64,000 nucleotides of DNA from CAYWKU01 sp964459325 (GCA_964459325.1 CAYWKU010000003.1:1-64000); one strand, 5' to 3'; shown: positions 23,865 through 34,090, counted from the first letter of the stretch. Made by a program: numbers and translations. Notes: a model not told the origin generated them from the sequence alone.

Positions 23865-25286
23865 TCACGAAGGACCTTCCAGAATATGTATGCACATAGC
23901 GGCTTCTTCGTTGCCGAGCACACCTCCGCCGTTTTCGGCCATGGCAATTCGCGCACTCTCCACCTGCCTGGCGCCGGTTTCCCCCCGAAGCTGGGTGACC
24001 AGCTCGTGAATCTGGGCCAGTCCGGAAGCCCCTATAGGGTGGCCGCGCGAGGTCAGTCCACCGGAGGGGTTTATCGGTATTTTGCCGCCCACCTTGGTTT
24101 CGCCCTGCTCGGCGTGTATTCCCCCTTCGCCCTTTGGAAAGAAACCGAGCGCCTCGCTCTGGTGCAATTCGCCGAAGGCCGTGGCGTCGTGCACCTCGGC
24201 CAGGTCGATATCCTCGGGACCCAGACTTGCCCGTTCGTAAGCCAGTTTGCCCAGCCTTTCGCCTATATCCGGGTCTTCCCAGCCCCGCTGTTTTCCGGAG
24301 CCGAGGATTGAAGCGCGAACCTTTACCGCCCTTGACGACAACCCCAGCCTTTTCACCACGTCCTCGGAGACCAGTATGGCGCTGGCGGCGCCGTCCCCGA
24401 TGGGCGCGCACATGCTGCGGGTCAGGGGGTAAGCCACTATGCGGTCGTTTAGGGCGTCTTCGAGCGAAACCTCGAAGGTGTATTGAGCGTTGGAGTTCAT
24501 CGTGGAGTGCCAGTGGTTTTTCGAGGCGATGGCCGCAAGCTGTCGCCGGGTGCTGCCGAAGCGTTTCATGTGTTGCCTTGCGGCGAAGGCGTAAACGTCC
24601 ATGAAGGCCGAGCGGTTGCCGCCTCCTCCACCTCCACCGGATTTTTTCTTGCTACCTCCTCCGCTGCTCATTTTCTGCATTTTCTTTACCGTGTCATATC
24701 CGATGGTTTCCCCAAGTGTTATAAACACGGTGAACTTGTCCCAGTTGTCCTGTATGCGGTCCCGGATGGATTTGGGCTTCTTTTTGTTTTTGGGTTTTTT
24801 GGAATCGGCACTTTTTGGGGAGGCGGCCTTACTGTCATTGGAAGAGAGCTTGCTTGCCATTTCCATCATGGAAGCCAGCGCTCCCACGTCCATGCCTCCC
24901 AAAAAGCCGGCGAATACCGCATACTTGTTACGGTCGTACAGTTTTTCGGTTCCCACGGCCAGGGAGATGTCGGTGTTTCCGCCGGCCACGTCCTTGTAAG
25001 CCCCGTGAAAGGCGGTGGAGCCACCGGCGCAGGCGTTTTCCACGTTGGTTATGGGAATGGCATCGATTCCGACGGGACGGAGGGCCACCTGGCCGCGGAT
25101 GCAGTGCTGAAAATCGCGCATGCCCCAGCCGGAGTTAGAGAACCAGGCGCTTTGGATTTCAGATTTATCTATGCCGGCATCTTTGAGCACTCCGTCGACT
25201 GTCCAGCCGGTCAGTTCTTTAATTCCGTTATCCAAATACTTGCCGAACTTGATAGTGTGAGCACCTATCACGTAAACGTCTCTCAT
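23865..25286 (-). CDS. SCP-x-like thiolase with two low-complexity inserts
   Basis: The 473-residue protein belongs to the SCP-x/lipid-transfer thiolase group. The nucleophile is C86 in NVENACAGGS, with His in EVHDATAFGE and in GGLTSRGHPIGASG; the second Cys of classical thiolases is replaced (ENGGGVLG), as is normal for SCP-x types. Two inserts rich in Ser, Lys and Gly are present: about 148-172 (KKPKNKKKPKS) and about 207-225 (GGGSKKKSGGGGGGG). Both fall between the nucleophile domain and the second half, in what is normally a loop region. It should cleave a 3-ketoacyl-CoA or a related compound. The start ATG 25286 has GGAAGGAG upstream. Confidence 0.85.
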   Translation of the reverse strand: MRDVYVIGAHTIKFGKYLDNGIKELTGWTVDGVLKDAGIDKSEIQSAWFSNSGWGMRDFQHCIRGQVALRPVGIDAIPITNVENACAGGSTAFHGAYKDVAGGNTDISLAVGTEKLYDRNKYAVFAGFLGGMDVGALASMMEMASKLSSNDSKAASPKSADSKKPKNKKKPKSIRDRIQDNWDKFTVFITLGETIGYDTVKKMQKMSSGGGSKKKSGGGGGGGNRSAFMDVYAFAARQHMKRFGSTRRQLAAIASKNHWHSTMNSNAQYTFEVSLEDALNDRIVAYPLTRSMCAPIGDGAASAILVSEDVVKRLGLSSRAVKVRASILGSGKQRGWEDPDIGERLGKLAYERASLGPEDIDLAEVHDATAFGELHQSEALGFFPKGEGGIHAEQGETKVGGKIPINPSGGLTSRGHPIGASGLAQIHELVTQLRGETGARQVESARIAMAENGGGVLGNEEAAMCIHILEGPS

Positions 25287-25449
25287 TTATGGCTTTTTAA
25301 CTCCTTCCATAAATTGGTCAAGAGAGCGGTTTTTTCCGCCCATTTGTGCGCTTATTCACAAAAAACAGCGATTTTGCAAGGGTATTTCTCCTTCTCCCAA
25401 AACCACTTTATTATAAAAACCCGTTACCTCAGAAATACACCACAGTGCT

Positions 25450-25773
25450 TTAAAATTTTCTCGGCCACAAAGGCTCGCCCCGGTCCAGATACCTGAAAGC
25501 TTTCTTGAAGTCAATAAACCGGGTGAGCTTAATGGCGTTTTCCGGGCATATGGCCACGCAGTCCCCGCAGGATATGCAAAACGGCAAATCCTCCACCATT
25601 CGCGCGGTTTTGTTTACCAACTCGATGGCGCTCGCCGCGCAGGCCCGTATGCAATAGCCGCACCCGGAGCATTTTTCGCCGTCGATTTCCACTTCGCCCA
25701 GCTCGACGTCTTCGCCGATTTTGAGGAAGCTTTCTATTTTGAATTTTTCCCTGAAAGTCAAGTATTGCGTCAT
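25450..25773 (-). CDS. 2x[4Fe-4S] ferredoxin
   Basis: The 107-residue protein has CSGCGYCIRACAASAIEL and CISCGDCVAICPENAIKL, two classical cluster motifs, with an N-terminal leader and a basic C-terminal tail. It sits 15 bases after the nitroreductase gene and before the thiolase gene, so it may be the electron partner of the nitroreductase-like flavoprotein. The start ATG 25773 has AAGAAGG upstream. Confidence 0.85.
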   Translation of the reverse strand: MTQYLTFREKFKIESFLKIGEDVELGEVEIDGEKCSGCGYCIRACAASAIELVNKTARMVEDLPFCISCGDCVAICPENAIKLTRFIDFKKAFRYLDRGEPLWPRKF

Positions 25774-25788
25774 GGTTCCAACCTTCTT

Positions 25789-26532
25789 TTAAAAGACTTC
25801 CCTGAGGTTGCCGTCTTCGTCGTACCAGTCGACGGACTGTGTTTCCCGTTTGACGAAGCCGTCCGGGTTACCGATGGGGTAGCCCACTCCGATGGATGTC
25901 ACCAGTTTGTATGGATACCGAAGGCCGAACTGCTTTTTCCATTTCCTCATATTTTCCAGGGGGGTAATGAAGCTTACCCAGCAGGTTCCCAGCCCCATGC
26001 TGTGAGCCGCGAGCACCATGTTTTGCCCGGCGATGCCCACGTCCACCAGCGGCTTGCCGGGCGAGCGCATATCCACCAGCATCACGATGACCGTTGACGC
26101 CCCGTGCCACACCCCCAGCTTGCCTTCCGCGATGAGCTTCATGGCGCCGAAGGGGATGGGGTGGAACAGGTTCGGGAACAATTTCTGCAAAAGCTTGGCC
26201 CGCCATTGCTTCCGCTCGTTTCCCGGCTTGATGTAATCGGCGAATTTCATTAGCTTCTTGCAGACGTTCACCACGTCGTCGGTCATCTCCTGTATCATCT
26301 TTGGGTCGCGAACCACTATGAACTTCCACGGCTGAGCGTTTCCGGCGCTGGGAGCGTACCTGCCGGCTTCCAGGATGCGTTTAACCAGGTATTCCGGCGC
26401 CTCTTTCTTCTTGTAATACCTTACGCTCCTTCGCTTGAGGATGACGTCTTCCACTTCGTTGAAGGGCCCTCCCTCCGCAGGAGCCTCTCGCTTTCTGGCT
26501 TCGGGCTTCAGGCTATCCGCTGCGTCAGTCAT
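25789..26532 (-). CDS. Nitroreductase-family flavoprotein
   Basis: The 247-residue protein has the FMN-binding opening LKRRSVRYYKKKEAP, GRYAPSAGNAQPWKFIVV and the later GIAGQNMVLAAHSMGLGTCW and GVGYPIG, typical of NAD(P)H-type nitroreductases and related ene-reductases. A 30-residue Ala/Glu/Lys-rich N-terminal extension precedes the domain. The natural substrate in such acyl-CoA clusters is unknown; a role in reducing an enone or dehydrogenating an acyl group with the adjacent ferredoxin is a guess. GAAAGGA precedes ATG 26532. Confidence 0.8.
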   Translation of the reverse strand: MTDAADSLKPEARKREAPAEGGPFNEVEDVILKRRSVRYYKKKEAPEYLVKRILEAGRYAPSAGNAQPWKFIVVRDPKMIQEMTDDVVNVCKKLMKFADYIKPGNERKQWRAKLLQKLFPNLFHPIPFGAMKLIAEGKLGVWHGASTVIVMLVDMRSPGKPLVDVGIAGQNMVLAAHSMGLGTCWVSFITPLENMRKWKKQFGLRYPYKLVTSIGVGYPIGNPDGFVKRETQSVDWYDEDGNLREVF

Positions 26533-26582
26533 TCTTTACAAATCCTTTCACAAAATTGGTTGTCCATTTTCCTCAAGGCAAA

Positions 26583-28316
26583 TCAGCGCATGTCGCCGAG
26601 CGCCCGGGAAAGCACCCACCTGTCCTTGTACGGCTCGGGCTTATCTTTACCCCGACCCTTTTTGACCCAGACCCTGTCGTCGAAAGTCCTGTAATAACTC
26701 CACCTTACCGGCGGGTCGGATTTAATCTCCGGCGGTTCCTTCTTCACCTTCCTGTCGATTGAGTGCGATATATAGCCGGAAACCACTTTCGATATTACAG
26801 GCGATTTCCTGATTTCGTTCCTGTAGCGCCTTTCCAGCTCCAGGGCTCGCTCCCTGACCTGGGGGCTGTGATGATGACGCTTGCAGGAGCGCAGGTAGGC
26901 AAAAACGCCCGAAGCTATCCTTCGGGCTTTTTCGGCGCGGTACTGATGGAAGTCGTCATTCAGGTCCTTCAACCTGGAGTAAGCGTCGAGCTGGCTTTCC
27001 ATAATCTGTAGGGGCGGCGGGCCCAGGGTGTCGCGTATCCTTTCGTGAGCGTAGTCGAAAAACTCCTTAATCTCGTTTTTCCCAAAGTTCTTCAGCTTGA
27101 AAACATCATCTTTCCACAGGTGGAAGTCTTCCCACTTGTAAGTATCCAATATGCGCCCCTCTTCGAGCATTTTTTCGTAAAGCGGAGTTCCCGGGCAGGG
27201 AGTCAACGGGGATATCTGGTAGAAGGTCGGTTTAAGCTCGATGAACTTGTCTATGTCTTCCTTCATGTTCTCGCGGGTGTGGAAGTCGAAACCCAAAACG
27301 ATGGAACCCACGGTCTGGATGCCGTTAGCGTGCAGGCCGTCGAACATTTCCTTGATTTCCTTGCCCTTTCGCTTGCCGTAACGGTCCTCGGTCATCTGGT
27401 CGCCGGTCAGAAAGCTTTCCACGCCAATCCAGACGGCGCCCAGGCCGCAATCACGCAACTCCTCGGGGGTAAACTGGGACATCGACCGCATGGAGCCGAA
27501 GGAGAACCATCTGATTCCCCACGTCTCCTTGTCGCTCCTCAAAAGCCTGCCCAGCTCCCGTACGTAATCGGGGTTGAGGAATATATCCTCATCGAAAAGC
27601 AGCACTATAAACTCCTCGGACTTGAGGCGTTTCTGGTAGTTCTTCATGAACCTGTAAACCTGCTCCGGCTCGGCCACGTATATCTTCTTGTGATGGAAGA
27701 AGGCGCTGGTGTTGCAGAAGTCGCAGGCGTTGGGGCAGCCGAGGCTGACCAGTATAATGGGCAGCCGGGCCTGGGCGTTCAATCCGGCCACGCTGAAACC
27801 GGTCATGGGCATCTGGTACTGGGTAATCTCCCGGTCTATCGGCTCATCCCCCAACACTTTGCGCATGTATTGTGCGCCTTCCTCGCGGCACAGGTAATCC
27901 GCGTTATCCCGGATATACGCGGCGTACCCTTCCGTGTCGCCCGGCACGGGCTGGTTAAGAGTACCCACGCCGTAGCCGCCGATAACAATCTTGGTATCCG
28001 GGCATTTTTCCCTGATACGCTTCATCATACGGGCTACCTTGGCCGTGTGAACGCTCTTGAGCTGAATGCCGATGTACTCGTAGCCCCCGTCCAGCTCCCG
28101 GTCGAACTCGTCCCAGTGCGGGTCTTCTAAAACGGTGGTGGGGTTGGAGATGTTCTCCGCGATAAGGTACAGGCCGAAGTAATGGCAATGCGCGGTCATC
28201 GCGAAAGGCCCGTGCCCCCGCGCCAGCCTTGACCGGAGAAGGTCGTACATGTCCTCTCCCCAGCCCAGGTCGTTGGGCCCGTAGTTCGTCGTCAAAAGTA
28301 CTCTGCCTTTACTCAT
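26583..28316 (-). CDS. B12-binding-type radical SAM protein
   Basis: The 577-residue protein has an N-terminal Rossmann-like domain resembling B12-binding domains (EYIGIQLKSVHTAKVARMMK, then KIVIGGYGVG), followed by a radical SAM core with C194, C198 and C201 in GCPNACDFCNTSAFF. It lacks the usual DxHxxG motif at the expected place, so cobalamin binding may be absent or unusual. The C-terminal 150 residues are basic and helical. The reaction is unknown. An AAGGGGG before ATG 28316 marks the start; it is in the same direction as the acyl-CoA genes and only about 50 bases from the nitroreductase gene. Confidence 0.75.
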   Translation of the reverse strand: MSKGRVLLTTNYGPNDLGWGEDMYDLLRSRLARGHGPFAMTAHCHYFGLYLIAENISNPTTVLEDPHWDEFDRELDGGYEYIGIQLKSVHTAKVARMMKRIREKCPDTKIVIGGYGVGTLNQPVPGDTEGYAAYIRDNADYLCREEGAQYMRKVLGDEPIDREITQYQMPMTGFSVAGLNAQARLPIILVSLGCPNACDFCNTSAFFHHKKIYVAEPEQVYRFMKNYQKRLKSEEFIVLLFDEDIFLNPDYVRELGRLLRSDKETWGIRWFSFGSMRSMSQFTPEELRDCGLGAVWIGVESFLTGDQMTEDRYGKRKGKEIKEMFDGLHANGIQTVGSIVLGFDFHTRENMKEDIDKFIELKPTFYQISPLTPCPGTPLYEKMLEEGRILDTYKWEDFHLWKDDVFKLKNFGKNEIKEFFDYAHERIRDTLGPPPLQIMESQLDAYSRLKDLNDDFHQYRAEKARRIASGVFAYLRSCKRHHHSPQVRERALELERRYRNEIRKSPVISKVVSGYISHSIDRKVKKEPPEIKSDPPVRWSYYRTFDDRVWVKKGRGKDKPEPYKDRWVLSRALGDMR

Positions 28317-28376
28317 GGTTGATACCCCCTTCTTTGGTTCGGCGTTCGAGTCGTTACCCCGCGATTATATGTAAAA

Positions 28377-28401
28377 GGCAAGGGGCTTAAGCCCCTTGTC
28401 C
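28377..28401. repeat. GGGGCTTAAGCCCC palindrome
   Basis: GGCAAGGGGCTTAAGCCCCT followed by TGTCC forms a near-perfect hairpin between the alpha/beta hydrolase and radical SAM genes. It belongs to the window-wide palindrome family and could partly terminate transcription. Confidence 0.7.
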
Positions 28402-28417
28402 GATTGTGCTTACGGGT

Positions 28418-29299
28418 TTACTGGCTTCCCTTTCTTTCAATGAAATCGAGTATGGCCCCTGCCGTCTTATCAGGAGCGTCCTCCTGTAGAAAGTGTGAAG
28501 CCTCCTCGATGATTTGCACCTCAGAATCGGGAATAATCTCCCCGAACATGTTGGCAGTGGGCAGGGTGCAGAACGGGTCGTGCTTGCCCCACAGTACCAG
28601 CGTCGGGCGCTTAAAATCGGGAAAGGCTTTCTGTATATCCCTGAGATAGGGAATTACCACCCGGTAAGATTTGAGCGTCCTCGCCAGGGTTATTCTGCCG
28701 TTATCGCGGGTTAAAAGCTCTTTGAAAGCTTCCCCCTCCTCGCCGGCGAGGGCGTCTCCGTTTTGAAGCGCCTTGCGCCGGATGTAGCCGTGAATCATAT
28801 CGGCGAAGTTGCCGTCCTTCATGAAGACGCGCTGAAGCGGCAGCGGGGCGATTATCGAGGCCAGCACCGGCCCGGGGATGTGGAAATTCTTCATGAAAAC
28901 CGTGGTGTTGAGTATTGTCAGGGTGGCCACCCGGTGGGGGTTGCGCAACGCCCAGCCGATGGTGAACGGCCCGCCCACGTCGTGGCATATCAGGTGAGCC
29001 CGCTCGATGCCCAGCGTGTCCAGGAACCTGCCCAGAAAGCGCTCGAACTCGGGAAAATAATACCTCTTGCGCACGTTCGGCTTGTCCGAAAGTCCGAAGC
29101 CGTACAAATCCCACGCCCTTACCGGGTGTTTCCCGGCCAGTATGGGAATCATCTTCCGGTAAAGGAAACTCGAGCGGGGGATGCCGTGGGTCAGCACCAG
29201 GGGGATGCCGCCTTCGAAACCGGCGCTCCGGTAGAAGATGTTCATCCCCTCAACTTCGACGAACTTGCCGCCCGCCTTGTGCTCTTCCAGTACCGACAT
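28418..29299 (-). CDS. Alpha/beta hydrolase with Asp nucleophile (dehalogenase/epoxide hydrolase-like)
   Basis: The 293-residue protein has the oxyanion segment LTHGIPRSSF, the nucleophile elbow LICHDVGGPF with Asp in place of Ser, a possible acid in LWGKHDPFC and the catalytic His in EEASHFLQEDAP. An Asp nucleophile is the mark of haloalkane dehalogenases and epoxide hydrolases. The Trp that follows the Asp in dehalogenases (HDWG) is Val here, so epoxide hydrolase or another ester-forming hydrolase is as likely. ATG 29299 has GAGGGAAG upstream and overlaps the stop of the SDR gene, so the two are coupled; the longer upstream frame is inside the SDR gene. Confidence 0.8.
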   Translation of the reverse strand: MSVLEEHKAGGKFVEVEGMNIFYRSAGFEGGIPLVLTHGIPRSSFLYRKMIPILAGKHPVRAWDLYGFGLSDKPNVRKRYYFPEFERFLGRFLDTLGIERAHLICHDVGGPFTIGWALRNPHRVATLTILNTTVFMKNFHIPGPVLASIIAPLPLQRVFMKDGNFADMIHGYIRRKALQNGDALAGEEGEAFKELLTRDNGRITLARTLKSYRVVIPYLRDIQKAFPDFKRPTLVLWGKHDPFCTLPTANMFGEIIPDSEVQIIEEASHFLQEDAPDKTAGAILDFIERKGSQ

Positions 29300-30228
29300 C
29301 ACACTTCCCTCAGTTCCGAGACCAGTTGCCTTAAAGCCCCGTCGGTATCGTAAGAGGGCCGCCAGCCGAGCTCCTTTTTGGCCTTTTCGGTGTTCACAAC
29401 TATCGGATAACGTGAAACATCCACCCACCCGGGCGATATTTTTACCAGCTTCAGCCCCCACAACAGCTTGATGAGCCAGTATTGAAACCTGTAGGGGACA
29501 TAAACCTGCCGGGCGCCAAGGATTTCAGCCATCTTCTCGTTGGTCAGGTAGCCGTCCCCGGCCAGGTTGTATGCGCCGTGGAAATCGTCTTTGAGGGCAA
29601 GGTGTATCGCCTGCGCCACGTCTTCGTCCCACACAAGCTGAAGCCGCGATTTTTCCGAGTTTTTCGGAAATACTTTGGTCTGCACAATATCCCGTATAGC
29701 GTTGTCTATGGTGGGGCCGATGAAAATGCACGGCCTGAGCCGGGTTATGACCATATCCGGATGCTTCTTCTCGAAATCGTCCAGGTAAATCTCCAGCTCC
29801 GCCTTGGCCCGCGAGTAATAAAACTCCGGCATCCCGCGCACCGGGACATCCTCGTGGATAACATCGGGGTTGTCCGGCCACGCGCCGTAGGAAGCAATGG
29901 AACTGAGGTGCACCAGCTTGCGGGCCCCCGCCGCTGCAGCCGCCAGAAACACGTTTTTCGAGCCGTTGATGTTGATGTCGTCGGTCAGAACCTCGTCACG
30001 GATGGGCATGACGATGAAGGCCAGGTGAATGAGGGCGTCGCAACCCGAGAGATGCTCCTTCAATTGAGGGTGGCGGATGTCGCACTCGATAAAATCGAGC
30101 TTGTCGGATTGTAAGGATGGAGGTTTGACGTCCAAGCCGACTACCTTCTCCACGTTCGGGTCGTTATCCAGAAGCGGAAACAGGCTGCGGGCCAGGTAGC
30201 TTGAAATGCCCGTTACGGCGACTTGCAT
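29299..30228 (-). CDS. NAD(P)-dependent epimerase/dehydratase-type SDR
   Basis: The 309-residue extended SDR has the nucleotide-binding start MQVAVTGISSYLARSLFPLL, an acidic residue after the second strand (VVGLDVKPP) suggesting NAD preference, SSIASYG and the catalytic YYSRAKAE (Y-x3-K). Family members act on sugars, steroids or other hydroxyl compounds; the substrate here is not evident. It is first in the minus-strand block and is coupled to the alpha/beta hydrolase gene. GGGGGGA before ATG 30228 is the ribosome site. Confidence 0.85.
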   Translation of the reverse strand: MQVAVTGISSYLARSLFPLLDNDPNVEKVVGLDVKPPSLQSDKLDFIECDIRHPQLKEHLSGCDALIHLAFIVMPIRDEVLTDDININGSKNVFLAAAAAGARKLVHLSSIASYGAWPDNPDVIHEDVPVRGMPEFYYSRAKAELEIYLDDFEKKHPDMVITRLRPCIFIGPTIDNAIRDIVQTKVFPKNSEKSRLQLVWDEDVAQAIHLALKDDFHGAYNLAGDGYLTNEKMAEILGARQVYVPYRFQYWLIKLLWGLKLVKISPGWVDVSRYPIVVNTEKAKKELGWRPSYDTDGALRQLVSELREV

Positions 30229-30645
30229 TTATTCAAATCCCCCCACTTTCCGGTCAAAGCAAGTCCTGAAAGTTCCCTGTTCCTATATATTAATGATGAC
30301 TCATACCACCTAATATTACAAGAGCGCTCATATTTTGGACACGCCCGAAACGATAATTAACCTTTCAGTTAATAACTGATAGCACATATTTCGGGGCTTG
30401 TAAATAGCAAATGTCACCTTAAAACGAATTTTTTTCCACACCTCCTTCTCGGGCAATGGGCTTAAGCCCATTGTCTTTTTCCACTCAGGTACTTGCGCGA
30501 AGAAACGTGCACATGACGTTGCCACAGCGCTATGCCTGAGTGCAGTGTAGCGGGTAGCCGGGCTTAAAGCGTCAGTGTAAGCCCGGCGCCGAAGGCGCAT
30601 AAATCTGGGGCTTGCAGAAAATCACCGCGTTCGATTTTAATACAC
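30229..30645. other. 417-base gap with palindromes, no gene
   Basis: A palindrome at 30451-30475 (arms GGGCAATGGGCTT / AAGCCCATTGTC) is followed by TTTTT and would terminate rightward transcription. From about 30545 the sequence GCGGGTAGCCGGGCTTAAAG also occurs, inverted and with one base inserted, at about 40602-40624. The end reads GCGCCGAAGGCGC, repeated near 42065. No coding sequence is apparent. Confidence 0.6.
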
Positions 30646-33600
30646 TTAATCAAACATAGTTTCTTTGCCGGTTTCCTTCGGTGGTTTTCTTGCGCTTTCG
30701 GGGACTTCGGGTAGTTCGTCGGCTTTGAAGAGGGGGCTTTTGAGGATTTCTTCAAGGAGTTGGGCGTGGTTGGGGTAGAGGGCTATGGTGGCTTCGAGTA
30801 CCCGGAGGAGTTCGAGGAGTTCAGTGGTAAACTCGGCTGTCCATCGCTCCGGGCGGATGTCGTCGAGGGGTGAGGATTTCCTGCCCCTTCCGCCCTTCAT
30901 CCGATAGCCTAGCCAGGATTCCACCACCCTAAGACCGGAAACCTCAAACTCAAAGACTTCCTTTTCCACGGGTTTGAACTCGCCGGAGCCGACATGCAAC
31001 GTTTGAGTGGACGGGTCATACTCGTACTTTTCCGGGTATTCATCCGGGCTGTCGGGAACCGCCTTTGTGCACCGCACCTTACCCTTCGGCACCTTTCCTT
31101 TCGGCCTTTCCTTGCCGTGGAATCTTTCCCCGTAGGTATGCAACCATACCAGGTAATGGCCTGCATCAGCGGCTTTTTTAAACAGCCCAGCATCTTTCGA
31201 AAGGGGGATATGAAGTTCCTTGCTGTCAAGTTCCTCATAGAAGGTTTCGATGAAGCCCGGTTGAGCTAAAAGAGCGTAAATATAACATAACAAATTTTCG
31301 GGTTTAACTTTGTATTTATACGCGTTGGATAAAACGTCAAGAAGACCGGGAGTAAAATTCGCCCTTTTCCCCTCTCTGTGGCAATAAAAGGGCACAATAT
31401 CTTTGGCGCCACCTTGAGCGAAATAATGCAAATCCGGTATATAAACGCTAATTGTAAGGGCAGGCCCCTTGCCAAGCCTCTGGGTGAGCCTGGACGCGAG
31501 ATATATTTGATTATCACTCTGTACGTTCCAAAGTGCAGGTTTCAAATAGTCTCCAAGGCGACTATCTGCAATAACCCATTGACGGTCAAAAGAACGATAA
31601 GCATATCTCGTTATATAAGGAGTCGGGGAATTCTTTGGAAGTTCAGAGATGGGACTTTCCCTTTCCGTGCTATTGAACAATGAAGGATAGGATTTTGAGA
31701 TTTCTCTGTCTCTTGTTTCCTTGAAAGCTTCTGCTCTATCCTTTGAAGATAATAACGCTTTCCACCTTTGTTCGAGCGTTTTTTTGTCTGGTGCAATCGG
31801 CCATGTTCGTTTCATCTGAGAACCGCTATGCTGCCATGGCATCAGGTCGGTCAGCAGGGGCCATGAGAAGAAGTCGCCCTTTCCTTCGGGTCTGAAGGGT
31901 GCCTGCCACTGGTTGGGGCAGTCCTGCCATTCGACATCATTGAATGATTTTATCTTCTTCAGCTTGCGCAGCTTTTCATCGCGTGTTCCCTCGATGCGGC
32001 AGTATTTAACTTTGGCCGGGGTTTTGAAATCGGATTTTTCGTGACATACGCCGACGGCTATGGCCACTGGGGTTTGGATGGCGAAGACGTTCTCGGTTTT
32101 TCTGGTGCCCCTGCCTTCCCCGCCGAGGTCAATGACCCATAATTCGTCCAGGACTTTGCGCATGTGCTGGCGCATTCCCGCAAAAGCGTCGCCATCGAGG
32201 TATGAAGAGGCTGATATAAAGGATACGACTCCGGGGCCTTTTGAGGTGGTGTGCTCGAACACCTTCCACAGCGCCCATCTCCAGAAGTAAACGTAAAGGT
32301 TGTAGAGGTTCTTGATGTGCCCGCCGTGCCTGGCGTCAATTGCCGGTTGTATGAAATCCTGCAGGATAGCCTTGTCGGATTCGTGGTCTGCCCATCTTAC
32401 CCAGCCGCCGGTTTGTGCCTTGTTATCTTTGCTTGCCGCTTCGTGCCTGTCATAAGGCGGGTTTCCAAGGCATACAAGCACGGAGACATTTTCCTTAACA
32501 TGGAGGGCTTTCTCGTGCTGGTCGCTTATGGGCTTGAGGTAGTACGCCAGTTTCATGGGCTTTGCATGAGGTGATTCGAGGGTGTCGGTCAGGTACAGGC
32601 CAAGCTCCCCGCCGGGCAGCTCCCCGCCTTTTTCCATGAGAGCTTTTGAGACCCTCATTTCCGCGACCGAGTAAGGGCCGACCATTATCTCAAAGCCGTA
32701 GAGGTTTGATGCGAGTATATTCGCGCGGCCCTTTATGGAGCCTTTCCCCTCCTCCTTCTCGACCCTGTTCAGCGAGTGCTCTATCACGCTCAACAGGTAA
32801 GTGCCCGTGCCCATGGCCGGGTCGAGGGTTACAACATCCTCTTCCGCGAAACCGAGTGGCTGATTCAGTTTTTCCACGAGTAGGTGGTCTATGAGCCTGA
32901 CCTGGGCTTCCACCACCTCGACCGGGGTGTAATACGCGCCTGCATTCTTCCTCAACTTCGGGTCATAGGCTGCGAGAAAATCCTCGTAGAAGTAAAGCCA
33001 CGGGTCTTTTTCGTTGTGGAAGTAAAAAGACGGGTCTGTTTCCATGTCCCTGGATTGCACCCTGTCTATAACCCGCTGCAAGAGCCTCAATGAAGGGCGG
33101 ATTTCCTCGCGTGCTTTCCGGTCGGTGAGCACTTCCAGGGCGCGGCTCAGCAAAGTATGGTGGGAAGCCAGCTTCCTGGCGGCCTCGTCAATATCAAGGG
33201 TTCCCGCGCCCTCGGCCCTGGCAAGCAGCAGGGCGAAGGTGAGGGTCTGCGCGTAAGCGTCCGCGAATTGCTGGTCTGTAGCGTTTGGGAAAAGCAACTG
33301 CCGCCAGTCTTTGGCAAGATGCACCAGCGGGGAATTCGGGTCTTGCAGGGAATCGACAACATCATCGCGCAACATGCGGCATATCGGGGCGAGAAGCTCG
33401 GCGAGCTGCCTGGCTTTTTTGGGGACAATAGGCTCCCAGGAGAGAAAATCCCTGATGAGCTTTTGCAGAGCCAGAACGTCTTCCTCTGTTACCGCCTTTT
33501 TGCCTTCAGCGCATATATCGCCCGAGAGCTTTACCTCGCGCTCGGGCTTGCCCTTCCGGTAGAGGCCTCATTCGTTTCCATCACAATAGAGCAGGTTGGG

Positions 33601-33933
33601 AAGGTTTTTAAACCGCTCCCACTGCCTGCGGTCATGGCCCTTGTACTTCTTTGGACTTGCGCCCTTGCCCGGCTCCTTAAGCTCGATATAACCGGCTAAA
33701 AGCTTATTGACGAGAACGGCATAATCCGGCCTACCGAGCCGCCCCTCAAGCTTTGATTCGCCCTTGGCAACGATGCTTTCGTTGAAGAATTCTCCAGCTT
33801 CCTTCAGGAAAGACTCAAGCGGCGCACGGAGCTGGTCTTCGGGCTGGCCTGCGGCAAGCGCCTTTGATTTTGAGGAAACGGTATCAGCAAAGTGTTTGAG
33901 GGCTTCTGTGAGGGGGTAAGACATTGTTTTCAC
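30646..33933 (-). pseudogene. Type ISP-like restriction-modification enzyme interrupted by one TGA
   Basis: From ATG 33933 the frame encodes an N-terminal nuclease-like domain (GRPDYAVLVNKLLAGYIELK, with the PD...E-x-K pattern), then hits TGA at 33570-33568, where relatives have Trp (NLLYCDGNE-stop-GLYRKG). The same frame then continues without stops for a further 972 codons: a helical part, the N6-adenine methylase motifs DPAMGTGTYLLSV and LGNPPYD, and a C-terminal target-recognition region. Downstream of the TGA the first Met is at 33375, giving a 909-residue methylase/recognition fragment. The gene lacks a helicase, unlike full type ISP enzymes. Either the gene is broken by a single G-to-A change, or the methylase half is still translated from an internal start. 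GC content dips between about 31250 and 31800. Confidence 0.75.
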
Positions 33934-34090
33934 CTCTCGGTACGTGATAATATATCAGAGATTGAAAAACTCAATATCAGAAACGTAAGTGGGGTGGTGC
34001 GTTGTTGCAACGGGGTGGAAGTGTTGTTATTCTACATGGGTGCGGCAGGGCGGCAATCGCCCTGCTTATAGTTTGCTCAGGAGACTCGCA

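Noticed and set aside
33568..33570. TGA in the restriction-modification gene as a selenocysteine codon
   Set aside because: The aligned residue in relatives is Trp, the enzyme has no known use for selenocysteine, and no convincing hairpin was seen just after the codon.
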